A stretch of DNA of 55,442 nucleotides from an uncultured Clostridia bacterium. GTDB taxonomy: Bacteria; Bacillota; Clostridia; TANB77; CAG-508. Shown piece after piece: positions 1 to 8,360 of this stretch (positions are counted from its first letter, which is position 1; each line of letters opens with the position of its first letter). Where the stretch lies: contig CANQIC010000009.1 in NCBI GenBank assembly GCA_947623865.1, forward strand, positions 1 through 55,442, written 5' to 3'. The position numbers and the translations under genes were made by a program. The notes beneath the pieces are model-generated. The model saw nothing but the letters and a program-made list of their open reading frames with translations, had not been told where the DNA came from and did not search any database.

Positions 1-126
1 GAGAAGTAAACGTACTAAGGAAAGATGTAAATGAACTAAAAGGAGAAGTAAACGTACTAAGGAAAGATGTAAATGAATTAAAAGGAGAAGTAAACGTATT
101 AAAGGAAGATGTAAGTGAATTAAAAG
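1..126 (+). repeat. 42-bp in-frame tandem repeat, 3 copies
   Basis: Units lie at 1-42, 43-84 and 85-126, starting gagaagtaaacgta. Copies 1 and 2 differ by one base; copy 3 differs at a few. 127-168 is a diverged fourth unit. The period is a multiple of 3 and encodes 14-residue (two heptad) coiled-coil units. The array probably continues left of the window. Confidence 0.9.
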
Positions 127-416
127 ATAATGTAGACAACTTAAATGAAGAAGTGAATGTACTAAAAGAATCCTATAATAGCTTACAAGAAAAATTAGAT
201 ATAATGAGTGGTTCAATAGTAATAATAGAAGACAAAGTTAATAAAGAGTTACCTTTATTATATGAAATTTATTCTTTAAATTATAGCTTTCAAAAAGAAA
301 ATGAAGCTAAAATTAATTCTTTGGACAAAGAAAATTTTAACAATTCAAATAGAATATCAAATTTAGAAATAGTAACAGAAAAACATTCTAAACAATTAAA
401 AAAATTGATATCTTAA
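3..416 (+). CDS. coiled-coil protein, 5' truncated by window edge
   Basis: The frame is open to the left edge, so only the last 137 residues are visible. They begin with three near-identical 14-residue units (EVNVLRKDVNELKG type), then a diverged fourth. Each unit is two heptads with V/L at core positions, so this is a long dimeric or trimeric coiled coil. The C-terminal part is also rich in E, K, N and I and looks helical. No catalytic domain is visible. The GTG at 153 could be an internal start, but the repeat frame continues unbroken upstream of it, so I do not use it. Function unknown. A strong hairpin terminator follows. Confidence 0.7.
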   Translation, partial: EVNVLRKDVNELKGEVNVLRKDVNELKGEVNVLKEDVSELKDNVDNLNEEVNVLKESYNSLQEKLDIMSGSIVIIEDKVNKELPLLYEIYSLNYSFQKENEAKINSLDKENFNNSNRISNLEIVTEKHSKQLKKLIS

Positions 417-430
417 TCCATTTCAAACTT

Positions 431-489
431 AAAGAAGAGGTTTAAATATGTAATTATAGTATATGATTGCATATTTAAGCCTCTTCTTT
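431..489 (+). terminator. hairpin terminator after coiled-coil gene
   Basis: 20-bp arms at 431-450 and 470-489 pair throughout with one G-T wobble, around a 19-nt loop. It sits 14 bp after the stop codon. It could act on both strands because one arm begins with A-rich and the other ends with T-rich sequence. Confidence 0.75.
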
Positions 490-575
490 GTCTGATAGAT
501 AAAAAAATAAATGAGTTTACATTTGCGCTTTTTTAGTATATATTATATTGAGTAATATTTAATAAAGAGGTTTTT

Positions 576-1950
576 ATGAAAAGTTTTAATGAATTAAGAA
601 ATGAATATAAAGAATTCATATATAGAAGTTATAATATATCAGAAAATAAAAATAAAATAAAAATAGAATATTGTTTTGAGATACCAAACCTATCTATTTT
701 TACACCTACTATTGAAATAGAAAAAAGAAACATAAATTTTAAAAGCATAAATAATGATTTTATAAAAAATATAGTTTTTAATATAGGTATGATAGAATTA
801 ATTAGCTATTGGAAATGTGTATGTCCTAAAAAAGTAATTATTGAATGTGGCACACTAAACAAAGAACAAATAGCTTGGTTTAAAAAGCTATATTATTATG
901 GACTTCGGAGAGTATAGATATATAAATGGTATAGAGATTTCTATAGATGATATGTTAGAAATAATAGTAAACACAAAAGAGGAATACAATTTGGATATTC
1001 CTGATTCTGATGATTATGATTTGAATGGAACACTAATTCCAATAGGTGGAGGAAAGGATTCTTGTGTTACAGCAGAATTGTTAAGTAAAGATAAAGATGA
1101 TAATTTATGCTTAATAATTGGAGGAAAAGAACCATCAGTAAAATCTGCTGAAATAGCAGGTTATAAAGATAAAATTATATATGTAAAGAGAACTATAGAT
1201 GAAAACTTACTTAAACTAAATAAACAAGGATTTTTAAATGGTCATACTCCTTTTTCTGGATTACTTGCGTTTTTATCATATTTAGTAGCATATTTAAGCA
1301 GTAAAAAATATATTGCACTTTCAAATGAGTCAAGTGCAAATGAAAGCAATGTAGAAGGTAAAAAAATAAATCATCAATATTCAAAAAGCTTTGAATTTGA
1401 ACAAGATTTTAGAGAATATGCAGATAAATACTTAAAAGCAGATGTTTACTATTTTAGTATGTTAAGACCACTTAATGAACTGCAAATAGCAATGCTTTTC
1501 GCAAAAAATGAAGAGTATCATAAAATATTTAGAAGTTGTAATGTAGGAAGTAAATCTATTCCTTGGAAATGGTGTGGAAATTGTCCAAAATGTTTATTTG
1601 TATATATAATTTTAAGTCCGTTTCTATACAAAAATGAATTAATAGAAATATTTAAAGAAGATTTATATGAGAAGGAAGGCTTACTAGATACATTTATTGA
1701 ATTGTGTGGATATGGAAAAACAAAGCCATTTGAATGTGTTGGTACATATGAAGAAGTAAATTTCGCAATATCAAAAACAATACAAAATTTAATAGAAAAC
1801 AATGTTAAATTACCATATTTATTAAAATATTATAATGAAAATTATTCGTTGACAAATACTAAAGTAGATATAACTAAACAATATAATGAAGAAAATAATT
1901 TACCAAAGCAATTTGATGAAATATTAAGAAAGGCGATATTTAATGGTTAA
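576..1950 (+). CDS. murL: UDP-MurNAc-L-Ala-L-Glu epimerase MurL, joined across a CGG +1 site
   Basis: Two adjoining frames (576-905 and 907-1950) form one 457-residue protein if the C of the in-frame CGG at 906 is skipped, giving ...YYYGLGEYRYING.... A PP-loop ATP-binding motif IPIGGGKDS lies near residues 154-162 and a CGNCPKC cluster towards the C terminus. Both fit MurL, which epimerises the terminal L-Glu of UDP-MurNAc-L-Ala-L-Glu so that D-Glu enters peptidoglycan without free D-glutamate. The assignment is strengthened by the next gene, a MurD-type ligase overlapping by 8 bp: MurL is known to work with MurD2. RBS aaagagg precedes ATG 576. Without the shift the first frame stops at 917, before the ATP-binding domain. 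Recognition of MurL is from motif and context, not alignment. Confidence 0.75.
906..909 (+). other. CGG-A +1 recoding site in murL
   Basis: P-site codon CTT, then in-frame CGG with a stop 9 bp later. Skipping C gives GGA (Gly111) and the long MurL frame. Confidence 0.85.
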
Positions 1951-3325
1951 AGATATAATTAGTTTTTTAAAAAATAAAAAAATAGCAATATTAGGTTTTG
2001 GAATAGAAGGAAAATCAACATATAATTTTATAAGAAAATATCTACCTGAACAACAAGTAGATATTTTAGTTAAATGTAGTGGCAATCAGGTGTCATCAGA
2101 TGCAGATTTTATTAGAGTTCAAAAAGATAAATTTACAAAGTTTATAGAAGGAGAGAATTATCTAGATAATTTAGAAAAATATGATATTATAATGAAATCA
2201 CCAGGTATATCATTTAAAAATATAGATATATCAAAATTCAAAGAAAAAATATCTTCACAATTAGAACTATTTTTAGAATATACAAAGTCTTTTACAATTG
2301 GTATAACTGGAACAAAGGGAAAGAGTACTACAAGTTCATTGATATATGAAATGCTAAAAAATCAAAATAAAGAAGTAGAGTTACTTGGAAATATAGGAAT
2401 ACCAATATTTGATGAAATTGAAAAGGTACAAGAAAACACAATTACTGTTTTAGAAATATCTTCACATGCTCTTCAATATATAAAAAAATCTACTAATATT
2501 TCAATTTTACTAAATCTTTATGAAGAACATCTAGATTATTATAAATCGTTTGAAGAATATCGAGATGCTAAATTTAATATATTTAAATTTCAAAATAAAA
2601 AAGATGTAGCAATATTTAATTTAGAAAACGAACAAATAAAAAAGAAAAACTATCCATATAAAAAATCAGATTATGGCATTACAATAAATAATGTTAATAA
2701 CAATATAACCCAAAATACTATATATGCTAAAGATGGATATATATATTATAATGATAAAAAAATATATAATATAAGTGATTCAAGAAAATTAAAAGGGAAT
2801 CACAATTTAAATGATATTATGTTTGTACTTGCTGTAAGTAACATATTAAATCTTAATTTAAATAAAACAGTTAAAACAATAAATGAATTTAATACATTAG
2901 AGCATAGATTGGAGTATGTTGGAAAATTTGGGGATGTTGATTACTATAATGATTCAATAGCAACAATTCCAGAGGCAACAATTGAATCTATAAAAGCGTT
3001 AGAAAATGTAAACACTCTAATAGTAGGAGGAAATGATAGAGGAGTAAATCAAGAAAACTTAATAGAATTTTTAAGAAGAAGTAAAATAGAAAACATTATA
3101 TGCTTACCAAAAACAGGACAATATGTATATAATAGATTGAATGAAACTAATAAAAAAGTGATGAAAACAGAAAATATCAAAGAAGCTGTAAGACTTGCAA
3201 AAAAGATTACAAAGAAAAACACAATATGCTTACTTTCACCAGCAGCATCAAGTTATGGATATTTTAAAAATTTTAAAGAACGTGGAAATATGTTTAAAGA
3301 ATATGTAAAAACAATAAATAATTAA
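1943..3325 (+). CDS. murD2: UDP-MurNAc-L-Ala--L-Glu ligase, MurD2 type
   Basis: A 460-residue Mur ligase. The N-terminal Rossmann start KIAILGFGIEGKST (about 12-25) binds the nucleotide substrate. The ATP P-loop is GITGTKGKSTTS (about 117-128), the central domain has LLNLYEEHLDYY, and the C-terminal domain has EHRLEYV, YNDSIATIP and LIVGGNDRG, all typical of MurD. It acts in the cytoplasm, adding glutamate to UDP-MurNAc-L-Ala. The ATG lies inside the end of murL (8-bp overlap), implying translational coupling. That pairing argues for a MurD2 using L-Glu rather than classical D-Glu MurD. Canonical murD would be expected in a division cluster, which is not here. No in-frame CGG occurs in this gene. 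Confidence 0.75.
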   Translation: MVKDIISFLKNKKIAILGFGIEGKSTYNFIRKYLPEQQVDILVKCSGNQVSSDADFIRVQKDKFTKFIEGENYLDNLEKYDIIMKSPGISFKNIDISKFKEKISSQLELFLEYTKSFTIGITGTKGKSTTSSLIYEMLKNQNKEVELLGNIGIPIFDEIEKVQENTITVLEISSHALQYIKKSTNISILLNLYEEHLDYYKSFEEYRDAKFNIFKFQNKKDVAIFNLENEQIKKKNYPYKKSDYGITINNVNNNITQNTIYAKDGYIYYNDKKIYNISDSRKLKGNHNLNDIMFVLAVSNILNLNLNKTVKTINEFNTLEHRLEYVGKFGDVDYYNDSIATIPEATIESIKALENVNTLIVGGNDRGVNQENLIEFLRRSKIENIICLPKTGQYVYNRLNETNKKVMKTENIKEAVRLAKKITKKNTICLLSPAASSYGYFKNFKERGNMFKEYVKTINN

Positions 3326-3362
3326 ACAAAATGGGAGGCTGTCCCATTTTGTTTAATTATTT
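3316..3362. terminator. bidirectional terminator between murD2 and cotF-like gene
   Basis: A perfect 21-bp stem (3316-3336 with 3342-3362) with a GGCTG loop. It overlaps both stop codons of the convergent genes and has A-rich and T-rich flanks in both directions. Confidence 0.9.
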
Positions 3363-3601
3363 GTAGAAAATTTTTGCTTAGTTTGATCAATTTTTTGCTG
3401 TTCTGCAGTTTCTGTTTTATACCAACCTTTTTCAGACATCAGATTATATATTTTATTTTGAATATTTAATGATTCATTTAAAGCTTCTTTAAAAGCACAG
3501 TGTACTTCAGCAGTTGTAGACTCAATTGAACCATGTAAATATAAATCACAAACACCTTTAATGACTAATAATTCTTTTTCCATTATATCTTTATCTTCCA
3601 T
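3353..3601 (-). CDS. CotF-family spore coat protein
   Basis: 82 residues starting MEDKDIMEKELLVIKGVC. The pattern of KELL, GSIEST, VH..F..AL.E.L..Q..IY..M...GWY matches the Coat F domain (spore coat CotF family), which helps build the outer spore layers. The start at 3601 is fixed by a perfect GGGAGG ribosome site 6 bases upstream. A longer upstream frame exists but lacks an RBS and runs through a repeated hairpin element. Arranged after a related small gene, each with the same leader sequence gaagggaggtttttatg. Expression in the mother cell during sporulation is inferred from the family only. Confidence 0.75.
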   Translation of the reverse strand: MEDKDIMEKELLVIKGVCDLYLHGSIESTTAEVHCAFKEALNESLNIQNKIYNLMSEKGWYKTETAEQQKIDQTKQKFSTNN

Positions 3602-3639
3602 AAAAACCTCCCTTCGAGCAATTAAAATTGCTCTAATAA

Positions 3640-3780
3640 ATATTATATAAAAACCTCTTAAAAAATTGCGAGGATGAAAGAGGTTTTTATTTGCCGATTT
3701 GAGTTTGCGAGTAGAACGAGCAAATCTCAAAGGCATTAGCAATTGTAGCTTTAATGTGAAAAAGTATTTTTCACATTATC
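3640..3780. repeat. structured repeat element, copy 1
   Basis: Upstream of the cotF-like gene. It contains a terminator-like hairpin (arms AAAACCTCTT and AAGAGGTTTT), a core with CTCAAAGGCATTAGC, and an end hairpin near 3751-3778 (TAATGTGAAAAA pairing with TTTTTCACATTA). Copies 2 and 3 keep the core but have different, still self-complementary end hairpins. No known riboswitch recognised. Confidence 0.6.
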
Positions 3781-3784
3781 CTCT

Positions 3785-3958
3785 TTAAAGTAAATTTAGA
3801 AATTTATTAAACAAGTCTGTATGTTTTTGCTCTAATTCTTTTAAATAATTTGCAAGATTTTGATCTTGTAGCTGTGAAGAAGCATTTTTACTACATTTTT
3901 GCATAAATTGTTCATGGCCTAGTGCATCTTCAACATATAAAAGTTCTTTATTTGTCAT
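3785..3958 (-). CDS. small spore-coat-like protein (57 aa)
   Basis: Starts MTNKELLYVEDALGHEQFMQ, 57 residues, helical and rich in Q, K and L. The same 17-base leader with GGGAGG as the cotF-like gene sits just before its ATG, so both are translated by the same signal. The start KELL...EDALGHE resembles the N-terminal half of CotF-type coat proteins and is often seen as a short partner of them, which is inference from memory. No TM segment. It has no in-frame CGG. Confidence 0.6.
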   Translation of the reverse strand: MTNKELLYVEDALGHEQFMQKCSKNASSQLQDQNLANYLKELEQKHTDLFNKFLNLL

Positions 3959-3999
3959 AAAAACCTCCCTTCGAGCTATTAAAAAACCCTAATTAATTT

Positions 4000-4145
4000 A
4001 TTAAAAACCTCTATAATATAAATTGCGAGAAAGAAAGAGGTTTTTATTTGCCAATTTAAGGTTGCAAGTAAAAACAAGCAAATTTCAAAGGCATTAGCGA
4101 TTACAGCTATTAATATGAAGAATTTATTTTTCATATTAACAACCA
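4000..4145. repeat. structured repeat element, copy 2
   Basis: Same arrangement as copy 1: hairpin with AAAACCTCT and AGAGGTTTTT arms, the core TTTCAAAGGCATTAGCGATTA, then an end hairpin (TAATATGAAgAA pairing with TTTTTCATATTA). It lies directly upstream, on the minus strand, of the 57-residue coat gene. On that strand a 40-codon hydrophobic frame (4134 to 4012) with GGTGG before it runs through the element, but copies 1 and 3 do not keep it. Confidence 0.6.
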
Positions 4146-4318
4146 CCTATAGATAATATTTCCAAAAAAGCAAGAAATATGCAGTGATTTTACAAAGAAA
4201 ATTGATTATTATATTTTTTTCTTACAAAATAAATTTCTAACTAAATCTATAAAAATTCAAAGATAAAATAAAAAAATCTATAGACTATATATATAATCTA
4301 TAGATTTTTACATTTTTA
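4146..4318. other. intergenic hairpin region
   Basis: AT-rich spacer. Near 4277-4310 an inverted repeat (aaaatctata / tatagatttt) forms a likely terminator for the minus-strand gene at 4319. Nothing else recognised. Confidence 0.5.
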
Positions 4319-4813
4319 TTATTTACTTAAGAAAGTTTTTTCAACATAAAGTTTGTTTGCAAAAGATTGAACAACATTTTTTAATATATATCTTTCCTCT
4401 GTCATTTCTTCATCATAAATAAAGTCTGTTTTATTAAAGGTAGCATCAATAGATTTTTCTATTACAATACAAAATTTATTATATGATACTTCGATACCAG
4501 AAGTTTCTAAGGCAAGTTTAATTAATAAATTTATATCATTAATACTATAAACTTGTTTTAGTATGCATATTACTATTAATCTTGCTATATGGTTTCTATT
4601 ATATTTTTTGTTGACTGGTGGTTTTAAAACACCATTTTTAACATAGTTATTAATCATTGTTTTAGTTATAACTTTGTCTTTCTTTTTGTCTTTTAAAGGG
4701 ACTAAGTTCTTTAAGTAATCTTCTAAAAGCGTAACTACTTGGTCTAAATATAAATCTATATTAGGAAGTTCACTCCACCTAGGAATATGAAAATCTAAAA
4801 CATCAGTATCCAT
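4319..4813 (-). CDS. DUF1836 family protein, likely regulator
   Basis: 164 residues. The stretch LPNIDLYLDQVVTLLEDYL (about 16-34), then ITKTMINNYVKNGVL with KPP.KKY and ARLIVICILKQVYSINDI, is the DUF1836 signature: a winged or MerR-like helix-turn-helix followed by helices. Members are thought to bind DNA, with no assigned ligand. It is divergently transcribed from the acyl-CoA ligase gene. A perfect 25-bp palindrome lies between them, so it may control itself and its neighbour, which is inference. ATG 4813 is preceded by a GGGAGG site. No odd codons seen. Confidence 0.7.
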   Translation of the reverse strand: MDTDVLDFHIPRWSELPNIDLYLDQVVTLLEDYLKNLVPLKDKKKDKVITKTMINNYVKNGVLKPPVNKKYNRNHIARLIVICILKQVYSINDINLLIKLALETSGIEVSYNKFCIVIEKSIDATFNKTDFIYDEEMTEERYILKNVVQSFANKLYVEKTFLSK

Positions 4814-4887
4814 TTTTACCTCCCATAATTATATTAATATTAAATATTAATATAATTTTAACATTTTTAAAGAATATAGTCAACTCA

Positions 4888-4935
4888 TTGACATATTATT
4901 TATAATGTGTTAATCTAGTATTCGATACTAGATTA
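4888..4935 (+). promoter_or_regulatory. promoter with overlapping palindromic operator
   Basis: -35 TTGACA (4888-4893), 17-base spacer, -10 TAATCT (4911-4916). A perfect palindrome with 11-bp arms and TCG centre covers 4911-4935, from the -10 into the start region: TAATCTAGTAT and ATACTAGATTA. This is an ideal repressor position. The core TAGTAttcgATACTA resembles FapR lipid-regulon operators, and the gene is a fatty-acid ligase. DUF1836 is the other candidate binder. Confidence 0.7.
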
Positions 4936-4949
4936 GTAAGGAGGAACTA

Positions 4950-6662
4950 ATGAAAACATATAATAAAATTTATGAATCAAAAATATTTAAAAATATAAGG
5001 GAAGTAATTGATAATTCAGCAGAATTATATGCAAATAACAATGCATTTATAATTAAAGAAAAAGAAGGAAAAAATATAAATTATAAAAATATAACATATA
5101 AAGAATTAAAAAAACAAATTAACTACTTAGGAACGGAATTAATAAAATTAGGATTAAAAAATAAAAGAGTAGCAATTATAGCTAAAAACAGATATGAGTG
5201 GGCTCTTACATATATAACAGTATTAAATGGAGTTGGAATAACAGTTCCATTAGATAAGGGATTAAAAGAAGAAGAAATAATATCATGCTTAGTAAGAAGT
5301 AAATCTGATTGCATAGTATTTGAAAAAGAGTATTTAGAAATAATGAAAAAAGCAAAAGAAGACAAAAACATTAAATTAAAAGAATATATATGCATGGATG
5401 ACATTGAAGAAGAAGGTATAAAAAAATTAAGTGATATATTAAAAAATGGAAAAGAACTATTAGAACAAGGCAATAAAGAATACTTAGATGCAGTGATTGA
5501 TGAAGAAAAGATGTCAACAATAATATTTACATCTGGAACAACATCAATGTCAAAAGCTGTAATGTTGTCTCATAAAAATATTGCATCTAATATTACAGAT
5601 TTAAATTATGTAGAAAAGATGTATTCTAACGATGTAAATATTGCTTTTTTACCTTTTCACCATACATTTGGTTCTACAGGACTTTTATGGGTTTTAAGTA
5701 ATGGGGCAACAAATGTATTTTGTGATGGATTAAGACATGTACAAAAAAATTTAAAAGAATATAAAGTAAGTGTATTTATTGGTGTTCCATTATTATTAGA
5801 ATCTATGTATAAAAAAATAATGGCAGAAATTGAAAAACAGGGGAAAACAAAAATAGTAAAAATAGGAGTAAAAATAAGCAAATTTTTACTTAAATTTGGT
5901 ATAGATATAAGAAGAAAATTATTTAAGGAAATTATAGATAATTTAGGAGGATGCTTAAGATTCGTAGTAAGTGGTGCTTCAGCAATTGATAGAAAAGTAG
6001 CAGAAGGATTTAATAATTTTGGAATATTAACAGTACAAGGATATGGTTTAACAGAAACATCACCTGTACTTTCAGCTGAGAATATAAAAACAATAAAGTA
6101 TGGCTCAGTTGGTATACCAATTCTAAGTGTAGACATAAAAATAGACAATCCAAATGAAGAAGGAATAGGAGAAATAATTGCAAAAGGACCAAATGTAATG
6201 CTTGGATATTATGAAAATGAAGAAGCTACAAATGAAGTATTAAAAAATGGGTGGTTCCACACAGGAGATTTAGGATATATCGATAAAGATGGCTTTATAT
6301 TTATAACAGGAAGAAAGAAAAATGTTATTGTATTAAAAAATGGAAAAAATATTTTTCCAGAAGAATTAGAAAGTTTAATTACAACACTTCCTTATGTTGA
6401 TGAAAACATGGTATTTGGAAAACCTAAAGGCGATGATTTATTATTATCAGTAAAAATTGTATATAATGAAGAATATGTAAAGGAGAAATATCCAGAAATT
6501 TCTGAAAAAGAATTAAAAGAAATTATTTGGAATGATATCAAGAATATTAATAAAAAATTACCTGACTATAAGCATATAAAAAATTTAATAATAACAAATG
6601 AACCAATGATTAAAACAACTACATCAAAAATTAAAAGATTTGAAGAAGAAAAAAGACTTTAA
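4950..6662 (+). CDS. long-chain fatty acid--CoA ligase (AMP-forming)
   Basis: 570 residues of the ANL adenylating superfamily. The P-loop TIIFTSGTTSMSKAVMLSH lies near 190-208, A5 GYGLTETSP near 365, A7 GWFHTGDLGYID near 435, A8 GRKKNVIVLKNGKNIFPEELE near 452-472, and a C-terminal catalytic lysine in TTTSKIKRF. It activates a fatty acid to acyl-AMP then acyl-CoA (or another acceptor) at the membrane face, feeding lipid metabolism. An aaggagg site precedes ATG 4950. Single gene with its own operator-controlled promoter and a terminator after it. The exact acyl chain length cannot be read from the sequence. O-succinylbenzoate ligase is a less likely alternative. Confidence 0.8.
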   Translation: MKTYNKIYESKIFKNIREVIDNSAELYANNNAFIIKEKEGKNINYKNITYKELKKQINYLGTELIKLGLKNKRVAIIAKNRYEWALTYITVLNGVGITVPLDKGLKEEEIISCLVRSKSDCIVFEKEYLEIMKKAKEDKNIKLKEYICMDDIEEEGIKKLSDILKNGKELLEQGNKEYLDAVIDEEKMSTIIFTSGTTSMSKAVMLSHKNIASNITDLNYVEKMYSNDVNIAFLPFHHTFGSTGLLWVLSNGATNVFCDGLRHVQKNLKEYKVSVFIGVPLLLESMYKKIMAEIEKQGKTKIVKIGVKISKFLLKFGIDIRRKLFKEIIDNLGGCLRFVVSGASAIDRKVAEGFNNFGILTVQGYGLTETSPVLSAENIKTIKYGSVGIPILSVDIKIDNPNEEGIGEIIAKGPNVMLGYYENEEATNEVLKNGWFHTGDLGYIDKDGFIFITGRKKNVIVLKNGKNIFPEELESLITTLPYVDENMVFGKPKGDDLLLSVKIVYNEEYVKEKYPEISEKELKEIIWNDIKNINKKLPDYKHIKNLIITNEPMIKTTTSKIKRFEEEKRL

Positions 6663-6691
6663 TATATTGAAAATAATTTAATATCGTAATA

Positions 6692-6721
6692 AAATACATA
6701 TATATTAATATATATGTATTT
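6692..6721 (+). terminator. AT-rich palindrome, probable terminator
   Basis: Perfect 15-bp arms at 6692-6706 and 6707-6721 meet without a spacer and are followed by TTATTATTTT, 30 bases after the ligase stop. Confidence 0.6.
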
Positions 6722-6742
6722 TATTATTTTGGAGGAAATAAA

Positions 6743-7550
6743 ATGAACTATAAAGAAAGTGTTAATTTTATAAAAGATAGAATAGGAGATAAAGTTATTG
6801 ACACAGCAATTGTTCTAGGGTCAGGATTAGGAGTTTTAAAAGATGACATAAAAAACAAAATAATTATAAATTATAAAGATATACCAGATTTTCCTGTATC
6901 TACTGTAGAAGGACATGTAGGAGAGTTAATAATAGGGGAGATATCAGGAAAAACAATAATTGCGATGAATCGGAAGATTTCATTATTACGAAGGTTATGA
7001 TATAAAGCAAACTGTATTTCCAATAAGAGTATTTTCTTTATTAGGAATAAAAAATATAATACTTACAAATGCAGCAGGAGGAATAAATTTAAACTATAAA
7101 CCTGGTGATTTCATGGTAATAAACGACCATTTAAGTTTCTTTGCAGAATCTGTACTAAGGGGAAAAAATGAAGATGAGTTTGGAGTGCGTTTTCCAGACA
7201 TGTCAGAAGTTTATGATAAAGAAGAAATAAGAAAGATGAAAACAATAATAGAAAAACATACTGGAATAGCAAGAGAAGGAGTATATGCATATATGAAAGG
7301 ACCTTGCTATGAAACACCAGCAGAAATAAGAGCACTTAGAATTTTAGGGGCAGATTCTGTTGGTATGTCAACAGTTCCAGAAGCAATAGTTGCAAAACAC
7401 TCAGGAATGAAAGTTATTGCAATTTCTTGCATTACAAATATGGCAGCAGGAGTAACTGATAATAAATTATCACATGAAGAAGTAAAAGAAACAGCAGATA
7501 GAGTAAAAGGTCAATTTAAAGAAATTATAAAAGAATATTTAATTAAATAA
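6743..7550 (+). CDS. punA: purine nucleoside phosphorylase, joined across a CGG +1 site
   Basis: The joined frame gives 268 residues, the normal length of trimeric PNP. Motifs: VLGSGLGVL (about 25-33), phosphate-binding region GHVGELIIG, MNGRFHYYEGY (75-85) spanning the shift, LTNAAGGIN, KGPCYETPAEIRA, GADSVGMSTVPEAIVA and SCITNMAAG. It splits inosine or guanosine with phosphate to base plus ribose-1-phosphate, for purine salvage in the cytoplasm. The in-frame CGG at 6971 would end the protein near codon 86. Dropping its C restores the invariant MxGRxHxYEG motif exactly. RBS ggagg lies 8 bases before ATG 6743. The frame is otherwise undamaged, so decay is unlikely. Confidence 0.85.
6971..6974 (+). 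other. CGG-A +1 recoding site in punA
   Basis: P-site AAT, in-frame CGG. Skipping C reads GGA as Gly77 of MNGRFHYYEG, an invariant PNP motif. Unshifted reading stops at 7000. Confidence 0.92.
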
Positions 7551-7585
7551 CATATAAAATATATATAGTAAAAGAAGGAATATAA

Positions 7586-8263
7586 ATGTTAAATACAAAT
7601 ACTGTTGTAGAATTAGATAACTATTTAAAAAAGAATCCAAACTACTTGAATAAAGATGAAAAGCAAAAGTTAATGAAGCAATTTAGAGATTATATTATAG
7701 ATCCAAAGCCTATGATAGAAGATCCATTATTAGAGTTTTTTGTGTATATAGGTGAAATTTCATTGAAGGAAGAAAAATTTTTAAACTATATTGTACAAAA
7801 ATATCCTGTAAGTGAATTTCCAAGAATACTTGAAGTTGCTACAGGAAAAGTTTGTAGTTTAGCACAGAGATTAAGCAAATGTGGATATAGAGTTACTGCA
7901 ATAGATCCTGATATTAGAATTCCTCAAAGTGATCCAAGAGTAAAGAGAATAAAATTGTTAAAAAGAAAGTTCACTCCAGATTTTAGAGTAGATCAATATG
8001 ATGTTATTGTTGGATATAATGCATGCCCTGTAGCAGGAGCATTATTAAGAAAAACAAATGTTCCAACTGTGTTTACGATATGTGGTGGGCCACAAAGTGA
8101 TGGGAGATTAGATATAGGGAAAAATGTATCATCTAAAAAGGAATTTATGGAAGAATTAGAGAAAAGAAATGGAAATATTCAATTAATAAATGGATTAACA
8201 ATTGTAGATAACTCAAGAATATTAGAAATTAATAAGACAGAACATGAACGGAAGATAGATTAA
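7586..8263 (+). CDS. SAM-methyltransferase-like Rossmann protein, UPF0146-like
   Basis: 225 residues. The middle holds ILEVATGKVCSLAQRLSKCGYRVTAIDPD (about 92-120), which is motif I and the acidic end of strand 2 of a class I Rossmann methyltransferase, followed by YDVIVGYNACP (about 147-157). It resembles the UPF0146 group. Catalytic activity and substrate are unknown. ATG 7586 follows aagaagg. An in-frame CGG lies four codons before the stop (8249): read as Arg the end is HERKID, read with a +1 skip it is HEGR with stop at 8256-8258. Both are plausible, so this site does not discriminate. Confidence 0.6.
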   Translation: MLNTNTVVELDNYLKKNPNYLNKDEKQKLMKQFRDYIIDPKPMIEDPLLEFFVYIGEISLKEEKFLNYIVQKYPVSEFPRILEVATGKVCSLAQRLSKCGYRVTAIDPDIRIPQSDPRVKRIKLLKRKFTPDFRVDQYDVIVGYNACPVAGALLRKTNVPTVFTICGGPQSDGRLDIGKNVSSKKEFMEELEKRNGNIQLINGLTIVDNSRILEINKTEHERKID

Positions 8264-8360
8264 TATATAGTAAATTTTATTGAAATTAAAAACACTTCGT
8301 TTTTCATATATAATCATAATCCACAAAATAAAGCATAAACATATTGTAGGAGGATTATAT

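Noticed and set aside
1..126. CRISPR-like array
   Set aside because: Repeats are contiguous 42-bp units in one coding frame with no unique spacers.
3602..3742. Longer N-terminus of the cotF-like gene
   Set aside because: It runs through a hairpin element. The GGGAGG site places the start at 3601.
4012..4134. 40-codon hydrophobic frame in structured element copy 2 (minus strand)
   Set aside because: Although a GGTGG site precedes it, the frame is broken in copy 1 and absent in copy 3, so the fold rather than a peptide seems conserved.
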